Source of the DNA: Pontederia crassipes
Lineage: Eukaryota > Streptophyta > Magnoliopsida > Commelinales > Pontederiaceae
Reading direction: 5' to 3'
DNA length: 64,000 nt
Assembly: GCA_030549335.1 (NCBI GenBank)
Contig: CM060183.1
Location: 34,222,768-34,286,767 of the forward strand
The translations under genes were made by a program, and so were the position numbers. Positions 45,000 through 56,415 of this stretch are shown here, in pieces; the first letter of the stretch is position 1, and each line of letters begins with the position of its first letter. The notes under the pieces were generated by a model. That model saw nothing but the letters and a program-made list of their open reading frames with translations, had not been told where the DNA came from and searched no databases.

Positions 45000-45780
45000 T
45001 GCATGCATGCATGTGTGCGTCTGTCCGTAGAAATTTGCTAATCTTAGCATCTTGTGCTTTGGTCTTCCGTATCTGCAATAAGTCCCAACTACGAGTGAAT
45101 GAATTGAAGGGTCCAAGTCCGAAATGCAATTATGGAATTAGGGCGTGCGCGTAGTACGTTCGCGTTTGTCTGTAAATATGTATCATGTGTTCTCGTTTGC
45201 TATATGTATATGGCGTCTTTGGCTCCATATTTTGATCGTACATGTGTTACAATGTGTTATATGTATGACGTCTTTGGCTCCACATTTGATCGTGAATTCC
45301 ATTATTTGGGAATATTTGATGACGAAGCATAATTATTGACTCGTGACGTGATGATGTGTGTACGACGACTTCGCTCTGGGTGGCATGTGTATATGATTAT
45401 GATCATGTCTAGTATGAATCGTGTGTTTATCCGTTATATTAAATAATATATCTTCATGGACGTGTCTTATTAGGTCATATTTGATCGTCGTTATTTTTAT
45501 GTTTAGTACTCATGCTTATACTTTTGCTACTTCATATGGAGACCATGGATGTACTTTTTTATTTCCGCACTATACTTTATATCGAGGCAGTTTGTCGCAT
45601 TTTTCCTTTTGGCTTTCGCATTGTCCTTTAGTTGTTGCATTATTTTAATTGATAAGTCATTTTTTCTTGATCAATTGGGTCAACAAAAGAGTAAAAAAAA
45701 AAGAAAGAAATGGGTAGCGCACGAGAGGAGATTGCGCTACGTGACGGGTCTTCGGGGCGCTACACTACGCCCGAGAACTT
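45000..45780. other. 3' flank of BURP gene 1
   Basis: A GCATG run lies at 44996-45012. An imperfect duplication (TATGTATATGGCGTCTTTGG at 45204 and TATGTATGACGTCTTTGGCT at 45261) is seen. The stretch AAGGGTCCAAGTCCGAAATGC resembles the flank of the pseudogene at 32270. No gene is seen in 45300-45780. Confidence 0.55.
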
Positions 45781-46222
45781 GGTCTTAATAAAATTTGGCT
45801 CGCTGACTTAACAAATGCATCTACGTTCTTCAAATCATTGATTAGGGCAATGAACTCACTGATATGTGATTTGATCATGTACCTTCGGCCATACGAAAGG
45901 TGTATAGCCGCTGCTTCAACACAAGTCGATTCGCTAGGGTTTTCATCAGATACAGAGTTTCCAACTTCGTCCAAAGACCGACCATCGTTTTCTCTGCGAG
46001 AACTTCCTGAAGAACATCGTTCGTCAGGCACAACTGAATCGCAGACATAACCTTCTCGTCGAGATCCTCCCAGGCGGACGCCTCCATGGCATCAGGCTTT
46101 TGACTCGACAGCGCCTTCTTCAACCCATTCTGAACCAGGATGGCATGCATCTGAACCTGCCACAAACTAAAATTTGTGTTCCCGTCGAACTTCTCAATGT
46201 CGAACTTCATTGTAGTCATCTT
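45780..46222 (-). pseudogene. Copia gag (UBN2) fragment
   Basis: Minus-strand MKFDIEKFDGNTNFSLWQVQ, then MHAILVQNGLKKALSSQKPD, AMEASAWEDLDEKVMSAIQL, and VLAEKTMVGLWTKLETLYLM with LANRLVLKQRLYTFRMAEGT. This is the gag of Tnt1-like Copia elements (KFDGxNFxxWxxxMxxxL; A..W..L...Y..ks). It starts just inside the LTR and primer site at 46240-46507 and is cut off at about 45780. The element is the left-most member of the tandem LTR array. Confidence 0.85.
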
Positions 46223-46239
46223 CGCGGAAAGAAACTCGA

Positions 46240-46250
46240 CTCTGATACCA
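46240..46250 (-). other. Primer binding site of the left-most Copia unit
   Basis: Minus strand TGGTATCAGAG lies 3 bp inside the LTR at 46254. Confidence 0.85.
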
Positions 46251-46253
46251 ATT

Positions 46254-46507
46254 TGTTGGGAATAGAACATCGAGGATCGATGAATAATAAAAAAACAACG
46301 AAAGAAAGAGAAGATGAATACAGAGATTTATACTAATCAATGACCGATACAATCAAAGTTTAAATCGACATTAAACTCACGAACTGCTACAGGAAAGAAG
46401 ACAAAAATTGTTACAAAGTAAAAGAAAAAAATGATAACTCTGCTGCTGTTGCTGCTTGCTTCAGACGATGGATTGCGACAGGAATGGTGAAAAAGACATT
46501 TCCAACA
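46254..46507 (-). mobile_element. Copia LTR 1 of the tandem array (distinct R/U5)
   Basis: Minus strand TGTTGGAAATGTC..TATTCCCAACA, 254 bp. The first about 180 bp (U3, up to the TATA-like TTAGTATAAAT) match LTRs 2-4. The remainder is unrelated to them. A GGGGGAGTG polypurine tract adjoins it on the right. Confidence 0.85.
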
Positions 46508-47584
46508 CTCCCCCGCAAGTTGACGTCGGGAAGAAGTTGGACAGCTGGACGCGGCAACTTTAAGTCTTTGCTGGTCGTCGTGAAGACTATGAAGAAGATG
46601 GAGCTCAAGCAATTCATCGAACACTTGGAAGTCATGGCAGTTGATAATGTGCAGCAGATTGTCAATTATTGTCGAAGGCGATCTACCGGAGAAAGTGACT
46701 GAAAGATGACGAAGATTGAAAGAAGACGAGATTCAAACAAACTACGACTGGATCGAAATGAAAAAGAGGGGTAGCGAACACAAAAGATCTAACCAGAGGG
46801 TGAACGATAGGATAAGATCGGAAAGAAGATGAAGAACACAAAGAAGAAAACATAAAAGATGAAGACGTTCACGGCTGTAGGAGAAGACACTGAGAAGTGT
46901 CAATCGAACTTACGATCAGAGATGAGGAGGAGACGCGACTTTCATCGGAGTAGTCGAAACGGCTCTGATTGAATCCCGAAAAGGGGAGAACTTCGACGAT
47001 AATCGATGAATTGAACGGTGAACTCCACCGTGAAAGAAGAGAGAAATGAATATCTTCATGGCAATAAAAGAAGTCGAAATGAGATGTCGGAGGACATCCA
47101 ACAAGATGATGAAACTGAAAGGGAAATGAACCCGATGACCGGAGGAAAAAATGAACGACGAAGAAGAAAAATAGAACTGAGAACAAGAAAATATAGAAGA
47201 TCTGAAATCAAGGAAAAAACTGGGGAAAATGAGTTCGACAATCTGTGAAGAAAGAAATGGAGAGAAAACGTAGAAGAGGAAAGAACAGTGATGATCGGAG
47301 GAACCATAAGATCAGAAAAAATGGGGAAAAATAGAGATGTCAATTCATATGTATCTTGATGTCGATCTTGCTGATCTGCAGGAGCACGCGATGAAGACCT
47401 CGACCAGATCTCTTCGGCCAAGTCCAGATCGGCGCCGACCACGACAGATTAGCGCTGGCCGGAACTTTCTGGAGCCATGGATGCTGATGGCCCTCACCAG
47501 CGATGGCAAGCTTGAAGACGATCTTCCAGTGGGCTGACGACGAAGGAGCTCGACAGGACCTTCAATGGGTTTGCTTTGATACCA

Positions 47585-47926
47585 TATCAAAATGGAGCTC
47601 CGATGATTGCCGGAGGTAGATGATCGGAAAGTGGATGGAAGAGAAGAAGAAGAAGCACAGGAAGAAAAGGGGAAAAACCAGTGAGAGCTCTATTCGAATG
47701 ATCAAAAGGTAAAGTTCTATTACAACTAACAGTGAGGACACGTATTTATACTAATCAATGACCGATACAATCAAAGTTTAAACCGACATTAAACTCACGA
47801 ACTACTACAGGAAAGAAGAAAAAAACTGTTACAAAGTAAAAGAAAAAAAATGATAACTCTATTGTTGTTGCTGCTTGCTTCAGACGATGGATTGCAATAG
47901 GAATGGTGAAGAAGACATTTCCAACA
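47585..47926 (-). mobile_element. LTR 2 of the tandem array
   Basis: Minus strand TGTTGGAAATGTC..CATTTTGATA, 342 bp, primer site at 47573-47584 (one change, CAAAGC). TATA-like TAGTATAAATACG near the middle. Confidence 0.8.
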
Positions 47927-49000
47927 CTCCCCCGCAAGTTGACGTCGGGAAGAAGTTGGATGGCTGGACACGGCAACTTGAAGTCTTCGCTTGTCGTCAT
48001 GAAGACTATGAAGAAGATGGAGCTCAAGCAATTCGTCAAACACTTGGAAGTCATGGCAATTGATAATGTGCAGCAGATTGTCAATTATTGTCGAAGGCGA
48101 TCTACCGGAGAAAGTGACTGAAAGATGATGAAGATTGAAAGAAGACGAGATTCAAACAAACTATGACTGGATCGAAATGAAAAAGAGGGGCAGTGAACAC
48201 AAAAGATCTAACCAGAGGGTGAACGATAGGATAAGATCGGAAAGAAGACGAAGAACACAAAGAAGAAAATAGAAAAGATGGCACGACTGCAGGAGAAGAC
48301 GCCGAGAAGTGACGATCGAACTTATGATCGGAGATGAGGAGGAGACGCGACTTTCGTCAGAGGAGTCGAAATGGCTCTGATTGAATCCCGAAAAGGGGAG
48401 AACTCCGACGATAATCGATGAATTGAACGGTGAACTCCACTGTGAAAGAAGAGATAAATGAATATCTTCACGGCAATAAAAGAAGTCGAAATGAGATGTC
48501 GGAGGACATCCGACAAGATGATGAAACTGAAAGGGAAATGAACCCGATGACCGGAGGAAAAAACGAACGGCGAAGAAGAAAAATAGAACTGAGAACAAGA
48601 AAACATAGAAGATCTGAAATCAAGGAAAAAACTCGGGAAAAATGTGATCGACAATCTGTGAAGAAAGAAACTGAGAGAAAACGTAGAAGAGGAAAGAACA
48701 GTGATGATCGGAAGAACCATAAGATCAAAAAAATGGGGAAAATTAGAGATGTCAATTCATATGTATCTTGATGTCGATCTTGCTGATCTGAAGGAACACG
48801 CGATGAAGACCTCGACCAGATCTCTTCGGCCAAGTCCAGATCGGCATTGACCACGACAGATCAGCGCTGGACGGAACTTTCTGGAGCCATGGATGCTGAT
48901 GGCCCTCACCAGCGATGGCAAGCTTGAAGACGATCTTCCGGCAGGCTGACAACGAAGGAACTCGACAGGACCTTATCAAAATGGGTTTGCTCTGATACCA

Positions 49001-49342
49001 TATCAAAATGGAGCTCCGATGATTGCCGGAGGTAGATGATCGGAAAGTGGATGGAAGAGAAGAAGAAGAAGCACAGGAAGAAAAGGGGAAAAACCAGTGA
49101 GAGCTCTATTCGAATTATCAAAAGGTAAAGTTCTATTACAACTAACAGTGAGGACACGTATTTATACTAATCAATGACCGATACAATCAAAGTTTAAACC
49201 GACATTAAACTCACGAACTGCTATAGGAAAGAAGACAAAAACTGTTACAAAGTAAAAGAAACAAAATGATAACTCTACTGCTGTTGCTGCTTGCTTCAGA
49301 CGATGGACTGCGACAGGAATGGTGAAGAAGACATTTCCAACA
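49001..49342 (-). mobile_element. LTR 3 of the tandem array
   Basis: 342 bp, the same length as LTR 2. Primer site TGGTATCAGAGC at 48989-49000. Confidence 0.8.
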
Positions 49343-50417
49343 CTCCCCCGCAAGTTGACGTCGGGAAGAAGTTGGACGGCTGGACGCTGCAACTTGAAGT
49401 CTTGTCGTCGTGAAGACTATGAAGAAGATGGAGCTCAAGCAATTCGTCGAACACTTGGAAGTCATGGCAATTGATAATGTGCAGTAGATTGTCAATTATT
49501 GTCGAAGGCGATCTACCGGAGAAAGTGACTGAAAGATGATGAAGATTGAAAGAAGACGAGATTCAAACAAACTATGACTGGATCGAAATGAAAAAGAGGG
49601 GCAGCGAACACAAAAGATCTAACCAGAGGGTGAACGATAGGATAAGATCGGAAAGAAGACGAAGAACACAAAGAAGAAAACAGAAAAGATGAAGACGTTC
49701 ACGGCTGCAGGAGAAGACGCCGAGAAGTGACGATCGAACTTACGATCGGAGATGAGGAGGAGACGCGACTTTCGTTGGAGGAGTCGAAACGGCTCTGATT
49801 GAATCCCGAAAAGGGGAGAACTCCGACGATAATCGATGAATTGAACAGTGAACTCCACCGTGAAAGAAGAGAGAAATGAATATCTTCACGGCAATAAAAG
49901 AAGTCGAAATGAGATGTCGGAGGACATCCGACAAGATGATGAAACTGAAAGGGAAATGAACCCGATGACCGGAGGAAAAACGAATGGCAAAGAAGAAAAA
50001 TAGAACTGAGAACAAGAAAACATAGAAGATCTGAAATCAAGGAAAAAACTCGGGAAAAATGTGATCGACAATCTGTGAAGAAAGAAACTGAGAGAAAACG
50101 TAGAAGAGGAAAGAACAGTGATGATCGGAAGAACCATAAGATCAAAAAAATGGGGAAAATTAGAGATGTCAATTCATATGTATCTTGATGTCGATCTTGC
50201 TGATCTGCAGGAACACGCGATGAAGACCTCGACCAGATCTCTTCGGCCAAGTCCAGATCGGCATTGACCACGACAGATCAGCGCTGGACGGAACTTTCTG
50301 GAGCCATGGATGCTGATGGCCCTCACCAGCGATGGCAAGCTTGAAGACGATCTTCCGGCAGGCTGACAGCGAAGGAACTCGACAGGACCTTATCAAAATG
50401 GGTTTGCTCTGATACCA

Positions 50418-50752
50418 TATCAAAATGGAGCTCCGATGATTGCCGGAGGTAGATGATCGGAAAGTGGATGGAAGAGAAGAAGAAGAAGCACAGGAAGAAA
50501 AGGGGAAAAACCAGTGAGAGCTCTATTCGAATTATCAAAAGGTAAAGTTCTATTACAACTAACAGTGAGGACACGTATTTATACTAATCAATGACCGATA
50601 CAATCAAAGTTTAAACCGACATTAAACTCACGAACTGCTATAGGAAAGAAGACAAAAACTGTTACAAAGTAAAAGAAACAAAATGATAACTCTACTGCTG
50701 TTGCTGCTTGCTTCAGATTGCGACAGGAATGGTGAAGAAGACATTTCCAACA
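50418..50752 (-). mobile_element. LTR 4 of the tandem array (right end)
   Basis: 335 bp; differs from LTR 3 by a 7-bp loss in GCTTCAGA-TTGCGACAGG. Primer site at 50406-50417. The LTR ends cleanly at 50752 and the dispersed repeat (partner of 719-905) starts at once. Confidence 0.8.
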
Positions 50753-50945
50753 TTATTCAAACATTTAAACAAAGAAGCGATAAAAGTTGTCCGTTCAGAC
50801 AACGATTTTGAGGAGGGGGATCTCTTACTACGAGGGCTCGGTGGAGCCTTAAAATTTAAATAACTTTAAATTTTGTTTCTTCTTTTATTTTGGAATCTTT
50901 ACATAAATTTTATGACAATTGTATTATTTCAAATTCTTATAATAA
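50753..50945 (+). repeat. Dispersed repeat, copy 2
   Basis: TTATTCAAACATTTAAACAA..CTACGAGGGCTCGG matches 719-905. It begins exactly at the outer edge of LTR 4. Confidence 0.65.
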
Positions 50946-52305
50946 TCAATATTCTATAACAAAAATAGAGACGCCACCCAAAGACGTACTCTCTAAATTT
51001 CGTCTCTCTCTTCCTCTTTTCATAACATATCTTCTGAAGTTGATCAAGACTACGATCAGATTTTGATTGACAATTAATTATAGATATTTAAGAAATAGTT
51101 TATTTCCAATATCGATCATCGATTAATCTCCTAATATGTTATTTTCCTATATATATTTGTCAAGTACACGCGCTCACGTGTACACATTCCTTCATATATA
51201 TATGGTAAATAGTACACACACGCACGATCATATGTAATAAAGTAACCAATTTCTGTATCACTTAGTTAGCTCTTTATATTGTAGAGTTATTCAATAAAAA
51301 GTTTTGTTCTTGTTTACATCAGCTCAAACTAATATACAGACACTTAAACCCACATGAATGCGTGCTTGAATTGTAGACATTTTTCTAAGTTCTAATTTAT
51401 TCACATCGATCCTTTTGTGATGGGCAAAAATAATTATCTTTTTATTATAAGACGAGATCCCAATCACAAACAATTATTGATTGAGATTCTAAATTGACAT
51501 GGACTGAGCCTGTTGGGCATGAACCATGAAGTCTGACCTAAATATCGTTTTTCTTCATGTCATTGCTGGGCTTCATGATTATAGAAGACATGTCACAGGT
51601 ATGAATTTTATATTTATGTAAGACACTAATATTAATCAATTATTTTTCTTTGTCAAACATATTAATCCGCTAGGATGAATAAAAACTAAAATATTGGAGT
51701 AAATTTTTCGCGACTCTTGCTCTACCATTTGTTACATCTCTTCTCGTCATTACTTGGGAGGGTAGGGTTGGGGAGTTTCTTTCCTCGTCCTGGAATTTAG
51801 TTAAAGCGTTAGCTTTTGGATTGGACACGAGGGTGCATGAACAATTTGGTAAGGTCATACGGTAAATGTAAAATATAGAAGAAATGTATTAAACAACAGA
51901 CAAGGAGAAAAATGCATTGGACTAAGGATTATAATTATATATGGAAATGTCAAGGTGTATTCAACAAATGTGTTTGTGTAGAATCGACTAAATTAAGACC
52001 AAAGCTTATTGTTAATTAAGATGATCAAACAAAAGTGAGAATAAAATCTATATCTTGATCACATTAAAAACATATACGCCAATTTTATCTATAATCTCAT
52101 CTTTTCATATTATTTAATTATATTTATATAAGTTTTTTTTTAATTTTATTTCGCAATTGCATGCTTGCGGTTTTAACATCCAGATGCAGTTATGCATGCA
52201 TGGACCCAATTGGAAATTTATTCATGCTACAACGCTGTTTTCATTTTTTTTTTTTTTTGTAATTGGAACTTGGAAGGCCCCAACTTCGATCAATTGCGCT
52301 CCGTT
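50946..52305. other. Intergenic, nothing recognised
   Basis: AT-rich, with no domain-bearing frame on either strand. Confidence 0.5.
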
Positions 52306-52313
52306 CACGTGGC
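52306..52313 (+). promoter_or_regulatory. G-box/ABRE candidate upstream of BURP gene 2
   Basis: CACGTGGC, the ABRE/G-box core bound by bZIP and bHLH factors, lies 633 bp before the TATA box. RD22-type BURP genes are typically ABA- or drought-responsive, so the site is plausible but unproven. Confidence 0.4.
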
Positions 52314-52881
52314 GCACGGTCGATTAATTACTGCACCGGCCAGTGCGGCGGTGCCTTGTACGTCATATTATATGCATCAGCTGTTACCTTCACCTTCCGG
52401 ACTGCCAACTCCAACCTGCCTCCATTTAAGCATCAAGCAGCATTAACTGCAGCGGCACACACATTATGTATATTCATTATATGTTATATCCAGAACTTTG
52501 ACGAAAAGATGTGTCCATAAATCATACATTTCTAAGTTTCTAGTTTAATTAGATATGGTAAATCTTATATATACACTTAGGTTCGAAATGAATAATTAAT
52601 GATGAGCTTCATCACTCACCAGTTGCAGAACCCACTGAAACAGAAGAAAAGGAGAGGAATGGTTCTAGTAGAATACGGATTGGATGGTGGGATTGCTGAA
52701 TCATGCCTCACCTCTTGGATCATAATTCATAACGTTTGCATACATGTATGTGAGCAGTGCTCGCAGCAGTACTCCTCCAGAATCTACTTCCAGAGTATAC
52801 TGATAAATAAATGGGTAGGCAGATCGATCAGGGCACAGTTGAGACTCCCAACTCTCTATTAATTCAAGTTATCCTTGAATG

Positions 52882-52910
52882 GGAGAGACAGAGAGAGAGA
52901 GAGAGAGAGA
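52882..52910 (+). repeat. GA microsatellite in the BURP gene 2 promoter
   Basis: (GA)n run about 36 bp before the TATA box. GA/CT runs near plant core promoters can bind BPC (GAGA) factors. Confidence 0.7.
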
Positions 52911-52945
52911 TCCAATCCCAAACGAATATATCTTGCACACTCCAT

Positions 52946-52953
52946 TATAAATA
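52946..52953 (+). promoter_or_regulatory. TATA box of BURP gene 2
   Basis: TATAAATA lies 90 bp before the ATG at 53043. Confidence 0.7.
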
Positions 52954-53042
52954 CGATGTGCAATTCTGATCAACGTCCAAGCTGTGGAATAGTGGTCGAT
53001 CATTGCTAAACAACTGAAGTACTTGCGACTTGCGTTGCGTCC

Positions 53043-54512
53043 ATGGATCGCTACATTGCTCTGCTCTCCTTGTTCTTAGTAAGCTTAATTTATAACGTCT
53101 GATCACATTTGATTTCCATGAAAACTCGTTTATTTTTGTCCTGCAATCAAGTGATCGTTAGTGGTATCGATCTGACACTTTGCCATATATGTTCCCTTAT
53201 GCTAATTTCAGCTTGCAGCAGTATGCCATGCGGCATTACCTCCTCAGGTGGTCTACTGGAACTCAGTCTTCCCGAACACCCCCATGCCAACTGCCATCAG
53301 CGATCTCATAAATCATGGTTGATCAATCTCATCCTCTGCATATATATGAAACTCTTGTTAAGTTGCTATATAATTTCTTACGTATGCATGTGTGAAGTCA
53401 AGGTCATACCATGATATCGTTGCAAAAACTCATTATTAACTTTAACCTTTTGCCTTTCTTATATCTTATATGTAATAATTCATTTTCCATCTAAAGATGC
53501 GCTCACGGAGGAGAAGGCCGGCACTTCTGTGACTGTCGGCAAGGGAGGTATCGACGTGAACACACGAGGTGGAACCTCGGTCACCGTCGGAGGAGGTGGT
53601 GTCCATGTGGGCACCGGCAAGGGGAAACCTGGCGGGGGAACAAGCGTGGACGTCGGGCACGGCGGCGTGAACGTGAACACCACCGGCAAGGGAAAACCCG
53701 GCGGCGGAACGAGCGTCAATGTCGGCCACGGCGGAGTCAATGTTCACGCCGGTCGAAAGGGGAAGCCACCGGTGGTTGTTAATGTCCAGCCATGGCACTT
53801 GCCTTTCTTGTACAAGTACGCGGCTTCGGAGACACAAATCCACGAAGACCCCAACGTCGCGCTTTTCTTCTTGATGAAGGACATGCGATCCGGTGCGAAG
53901 ATGAACCTCTGGTTCGCTAAATCCAGCTCAGACGACCCCACTTCGTTCGTCCCTCGCCGGGAAGTGGAGTCCATCCCGTTCTCCTCTGCCAAGTTTCCGG
54001 AGATACTAAACTACTTCTCCATTGAACCCAACACGGTTGCTGCCGAGACCATGAAGAAGACACTCCAAGAGTGCGAGGCACCGGCGGCCGACGGGGAGAA
54101 GAAATATTGCGCCACATCCCTCAAATCCATGGTGGAGTTCAGCACGAGGAGCCTCCGCACGCGCCGTGTGAAGGCCATTTCGACCACTTTGTCCAAAGAA
54201 GAGAAGGCGCCGCAGTTGTACACGATCACGGTCGTCCGCAAGATGGCTGGAGACGAACTAGTGGCGTGCCACACGGAGCCCTACCCCTACGCTGTGTTCT
54301 TTTGTCATGCGACGTCCAAGAGCAAGGCATACGGAGTGGACATGGTAGGCAAGGACGGGACGAAGGTGGAGGCGTTGGCGGTGTGTCACGCCGACACGAA
54401 GAGGTGGAATCCTGACCATGTAGCGTTTAGGGTGCTCAAGGTGAGGCCCGGCACAGTGCCCATTTGCCATTTCCTACCGCAGGACCATGTCGTCTGGGTC
54501 CGTAGTAACTAG
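53043..54512 (+). CDS. RD22-like BURP-domain protein, 3 exons, 385 aa
   Basis: Exons 53043-53078, 53212-53317 and 53497-54512; GT-AG introns of 133 and 179 bp (phases 0 and 1). MDRYIALLSLFL-LAAVCHA forms the signal peptide, then VVYWNSVFPNTPMPTAISDL. Residues about 54-137 hold four glycine-rich repeats of the type GGTSVxVGxGGVxVxT, two joined by TGKGKPG, the hallmark of RD22-class BURP proteins. The BURP domain (about 168-385) starts ALFFLMKDMRSGAKMNLWF and has CHTEPYPYAVFFCH, CH at ADTKRW and CHFLP. It ends VWVRSN. Length and exon structure are normal for RD22. RD22 proteins are secreted wall-associated proteins induced by dehydration and ABA in Arabidopsis; the same role here is inferred. 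Exon 3 is GC-rich. The start is chosen by the signal peptide and TATA spacing. Confidence 0.92.
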
Positions 54513-54935
54513 GGAACAGGTTCAGGTTGCCGGTTGATAAGTGCGTGTTTCAGGGAGTCTGGAGATGCATGCATGGTCTTTATACGAAGTCTATGTAGTG
54601 GATACGTGACATGTGTACCAGTACTATAATATTTAAGAATGTATGAAATGCTGTCAGAAATTCGTGATGGATCGCCTTGAATCAGAGCCTCCAGAGGTAG
54701 ATTTTTTTTCTATAAATGGAAAAAAACCCAGTGTGTAACACGCAGCGGTTCCAAAAAAATTGCAAAACGAACATCCAGATTTCGGATATCCGTGCAGACG
54801 AAAATCAAGATGGGCACGATTATATTTTTATTGTAAAAAATATTTGTGTCATTATTTTTATTATTCTGACATTAAAATAAAATAAATTTGATTGCTCCAC
54901 CTCACTCATCATTTTCTCCTTCCTACATCGAATTA
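54513..54935. other. 3' flank of BURP gene 2
   Basis: No further gene. A polyadenylation region is likely within 54600-54720 but cannot be fixed. Confidence 0.4.
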
Positions 54936-55140
54936 CACTAAAAAAAGGGGTTTTAGAGACTAAACTCGTAGGACCCTAAAACTTCAATTTTGGTTCCTAT
55001 TACTTACTAGGACCAAAATAATTTTGGTCTCCTTGATCCCTACAAAATGATTATTAAAAATCTTGGTGACCAAAATTTTCTCCTTGGTCTCAAAAGCTGA
55101 CTTATTTGCGACTACTACATTGGTCCCTAATGACATAATT
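54936..55140. mobile_element. Possible CACTA-type terminus
   Basis: CACTAAAAAAAGGGGTTTTAG followed by repeated TTTTGGTCCC/GGACCAAAAT words resembles a CACTA end with subterminal repeats. No matching second terminus was found. Confidence 0.35.
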
Positions 55141-55145
55141 TTAAG

Positions 55146-55910
55146 GACTCATATGTTTGGATCGAGGGATATGAATGGGTGGGGGTGGAATAAGAGTGAA
55201 AGAAATTAGTTATATTTTTTTATTTAAATTAAGCGGGGTGTAGTGGAATAATTAAACCTTTCAAACACCACATTTTTTATTCCACCAAATTTGTGGAATA
55301 AAGAGGAATAGATTATTTTAAATCAAATTAACCTCTTTTCCTTTTTTATTATCAAATTAAATTATTTCTCTTCTTAACAAATTAAACCACATCACTCTCT
55401 CATTTATCTTTTTTTTTTAATATGAATACATATTTATGTATCATTTTTTATTAAATAAAACCTTTTAGTAAATATAAATTTTTATTCAAAATATACAAAA
55501 ATATATTATTTATAAATAATTTAATACTAATATAATATATTCAATCGGATCGAGATGTAAAATTTAAATTCGGTCCCGACCCGACTTGGCCAAGTGACAA
55601 AGAAACGAGACTTGCTCCTAACCCAATTATCCATCGAGTTGGAAAAAGATTTAGAAAATCCGGGCCAATGCGGACGAGGGCGACTAGATCGTCCCGTTCA
55701 CCCCTAATTAACTATTATAAGTACTTTAAATATATAATGAATGATAAAAATAACTTTTATACAAATAAAACTTTCATTACCCCACCCCACATCTTATATA
55801 TTCTATTACCTAAACATGGACTTTCTAATGATACATCACGCTACTCCACCCCATCACTCATCACACCACGTCACTCCATCCCTCCATTAGTTATTTTCCA
55901 AACAAACCCT
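55146..55910. mobile_element. Possible TIR element
   Basis: ATGTTTGGATCGAGGGAT near the left and, inverted, GTTTGTTTGGAAAATAACTA and GGAGGGATGGAGTGACG near the right suggest imperfect inverted ends around AT-rich DNA. The boundaries are uncertain. Confidence 0.35.
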
Positions 55911-55945
55911 AAAGATGTAGACTTCTAAGGACTAACACTTCTAGT

Positions 55946-56415
55946 TAGGGGTGTTCAACCCGAGTATCCGACCCGACCCCAACCCAACCTAAGGTCGGGT
56001 CGGGTTCAGGTTGGATTTTTTCAATCTGATTTGACTCGACCTGACCCGTCGACCGGACTTTTTTTATTTTTATTTTTAAATTTTAAATGTTTTTTATTTA
56101 ATTTAAGTATTTTATATCATCTAAAATTTAAAAATATATAATATATTTTAAATAGAGAATAATTTGTAGACATTTAAAAAATATTTTTATGCCTAAAAAT
56201 TCTTTATTTTATATTTAAAATAAAATAATAAATACTTTTTTATATTAAAAATTAAAAAGAAAAAAAAGGTGGAAGGGTAACCCGACCACCCGACTCGAAC
56301 TGGGCCGGATCGGATTGGGTCGGGTCATGTCCAAAAAAAATTGAAACTCGAACCAACCCGACCAAACTCAATCAGGTTGGGTCAGATTTGTTCACGGATC
56401 GAGTCAAACTCCCAA
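55946..56415. mobile_element. hAT-type MITE, second copy, 3' end decayed
   Basis: It starts TAGGGGTGTTCA like the element at 32347 and shares its interior (TTTTTATGCCTAAAAAT, AACCCGACCACCCGACTCGA). The right end reads ..ACTGAACGTTCGG instead of TGAACACCCCTA, and no second copy of CTTCTAGT is seen. Confidence 0.75.

Larger units (their letters stand above)
46254..50752 (-). repeat. Tandem array of an LTR element, unit about 1.42 kb
   Basis: LTRs at 46254-46507, 47585-47926, 49001-49342 and 50418-50752 alternate with internal segments of 1074-1077 bp. Each internal segment has a primer site (GGTATCAGAGC type, minus strand) at its right and a polypurine tract GGGGGAG at its left, preceded by CCCGACGTCAACTTGC (a remnant of a Copia C-terminus, VNLRGSVG). 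No gag or pol lies inside the units, so they are non-autonomous (TRIM/LARD-like). Long frames on both strands within the units are repeated by-products of composition. The copies are about 95% alike by eye. Confidence 0.85.

Noticed and set aside
44427..45129. Long antisense frames (101 and 225 codons) opposite BURP gene 1 exon 3
   Set aside because: GC-rich coding exons give open antisense frames; the sense strand carries the BURP motif and spliced exons.
46869..50271. Many 80-190 codon frames on both strands of the tandem array
   Set aside because: They recur in each unit with shifting frames and have no retroelement or host motif except the VNLRGSVG remnant; they reflect purine-rich composition.
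53466..54470. Antisense and off-frame open frames over BURP gene 2
   Set aside because: Same reason as for gene 1; the proline-rich translation is the complement of the glycine repeats.
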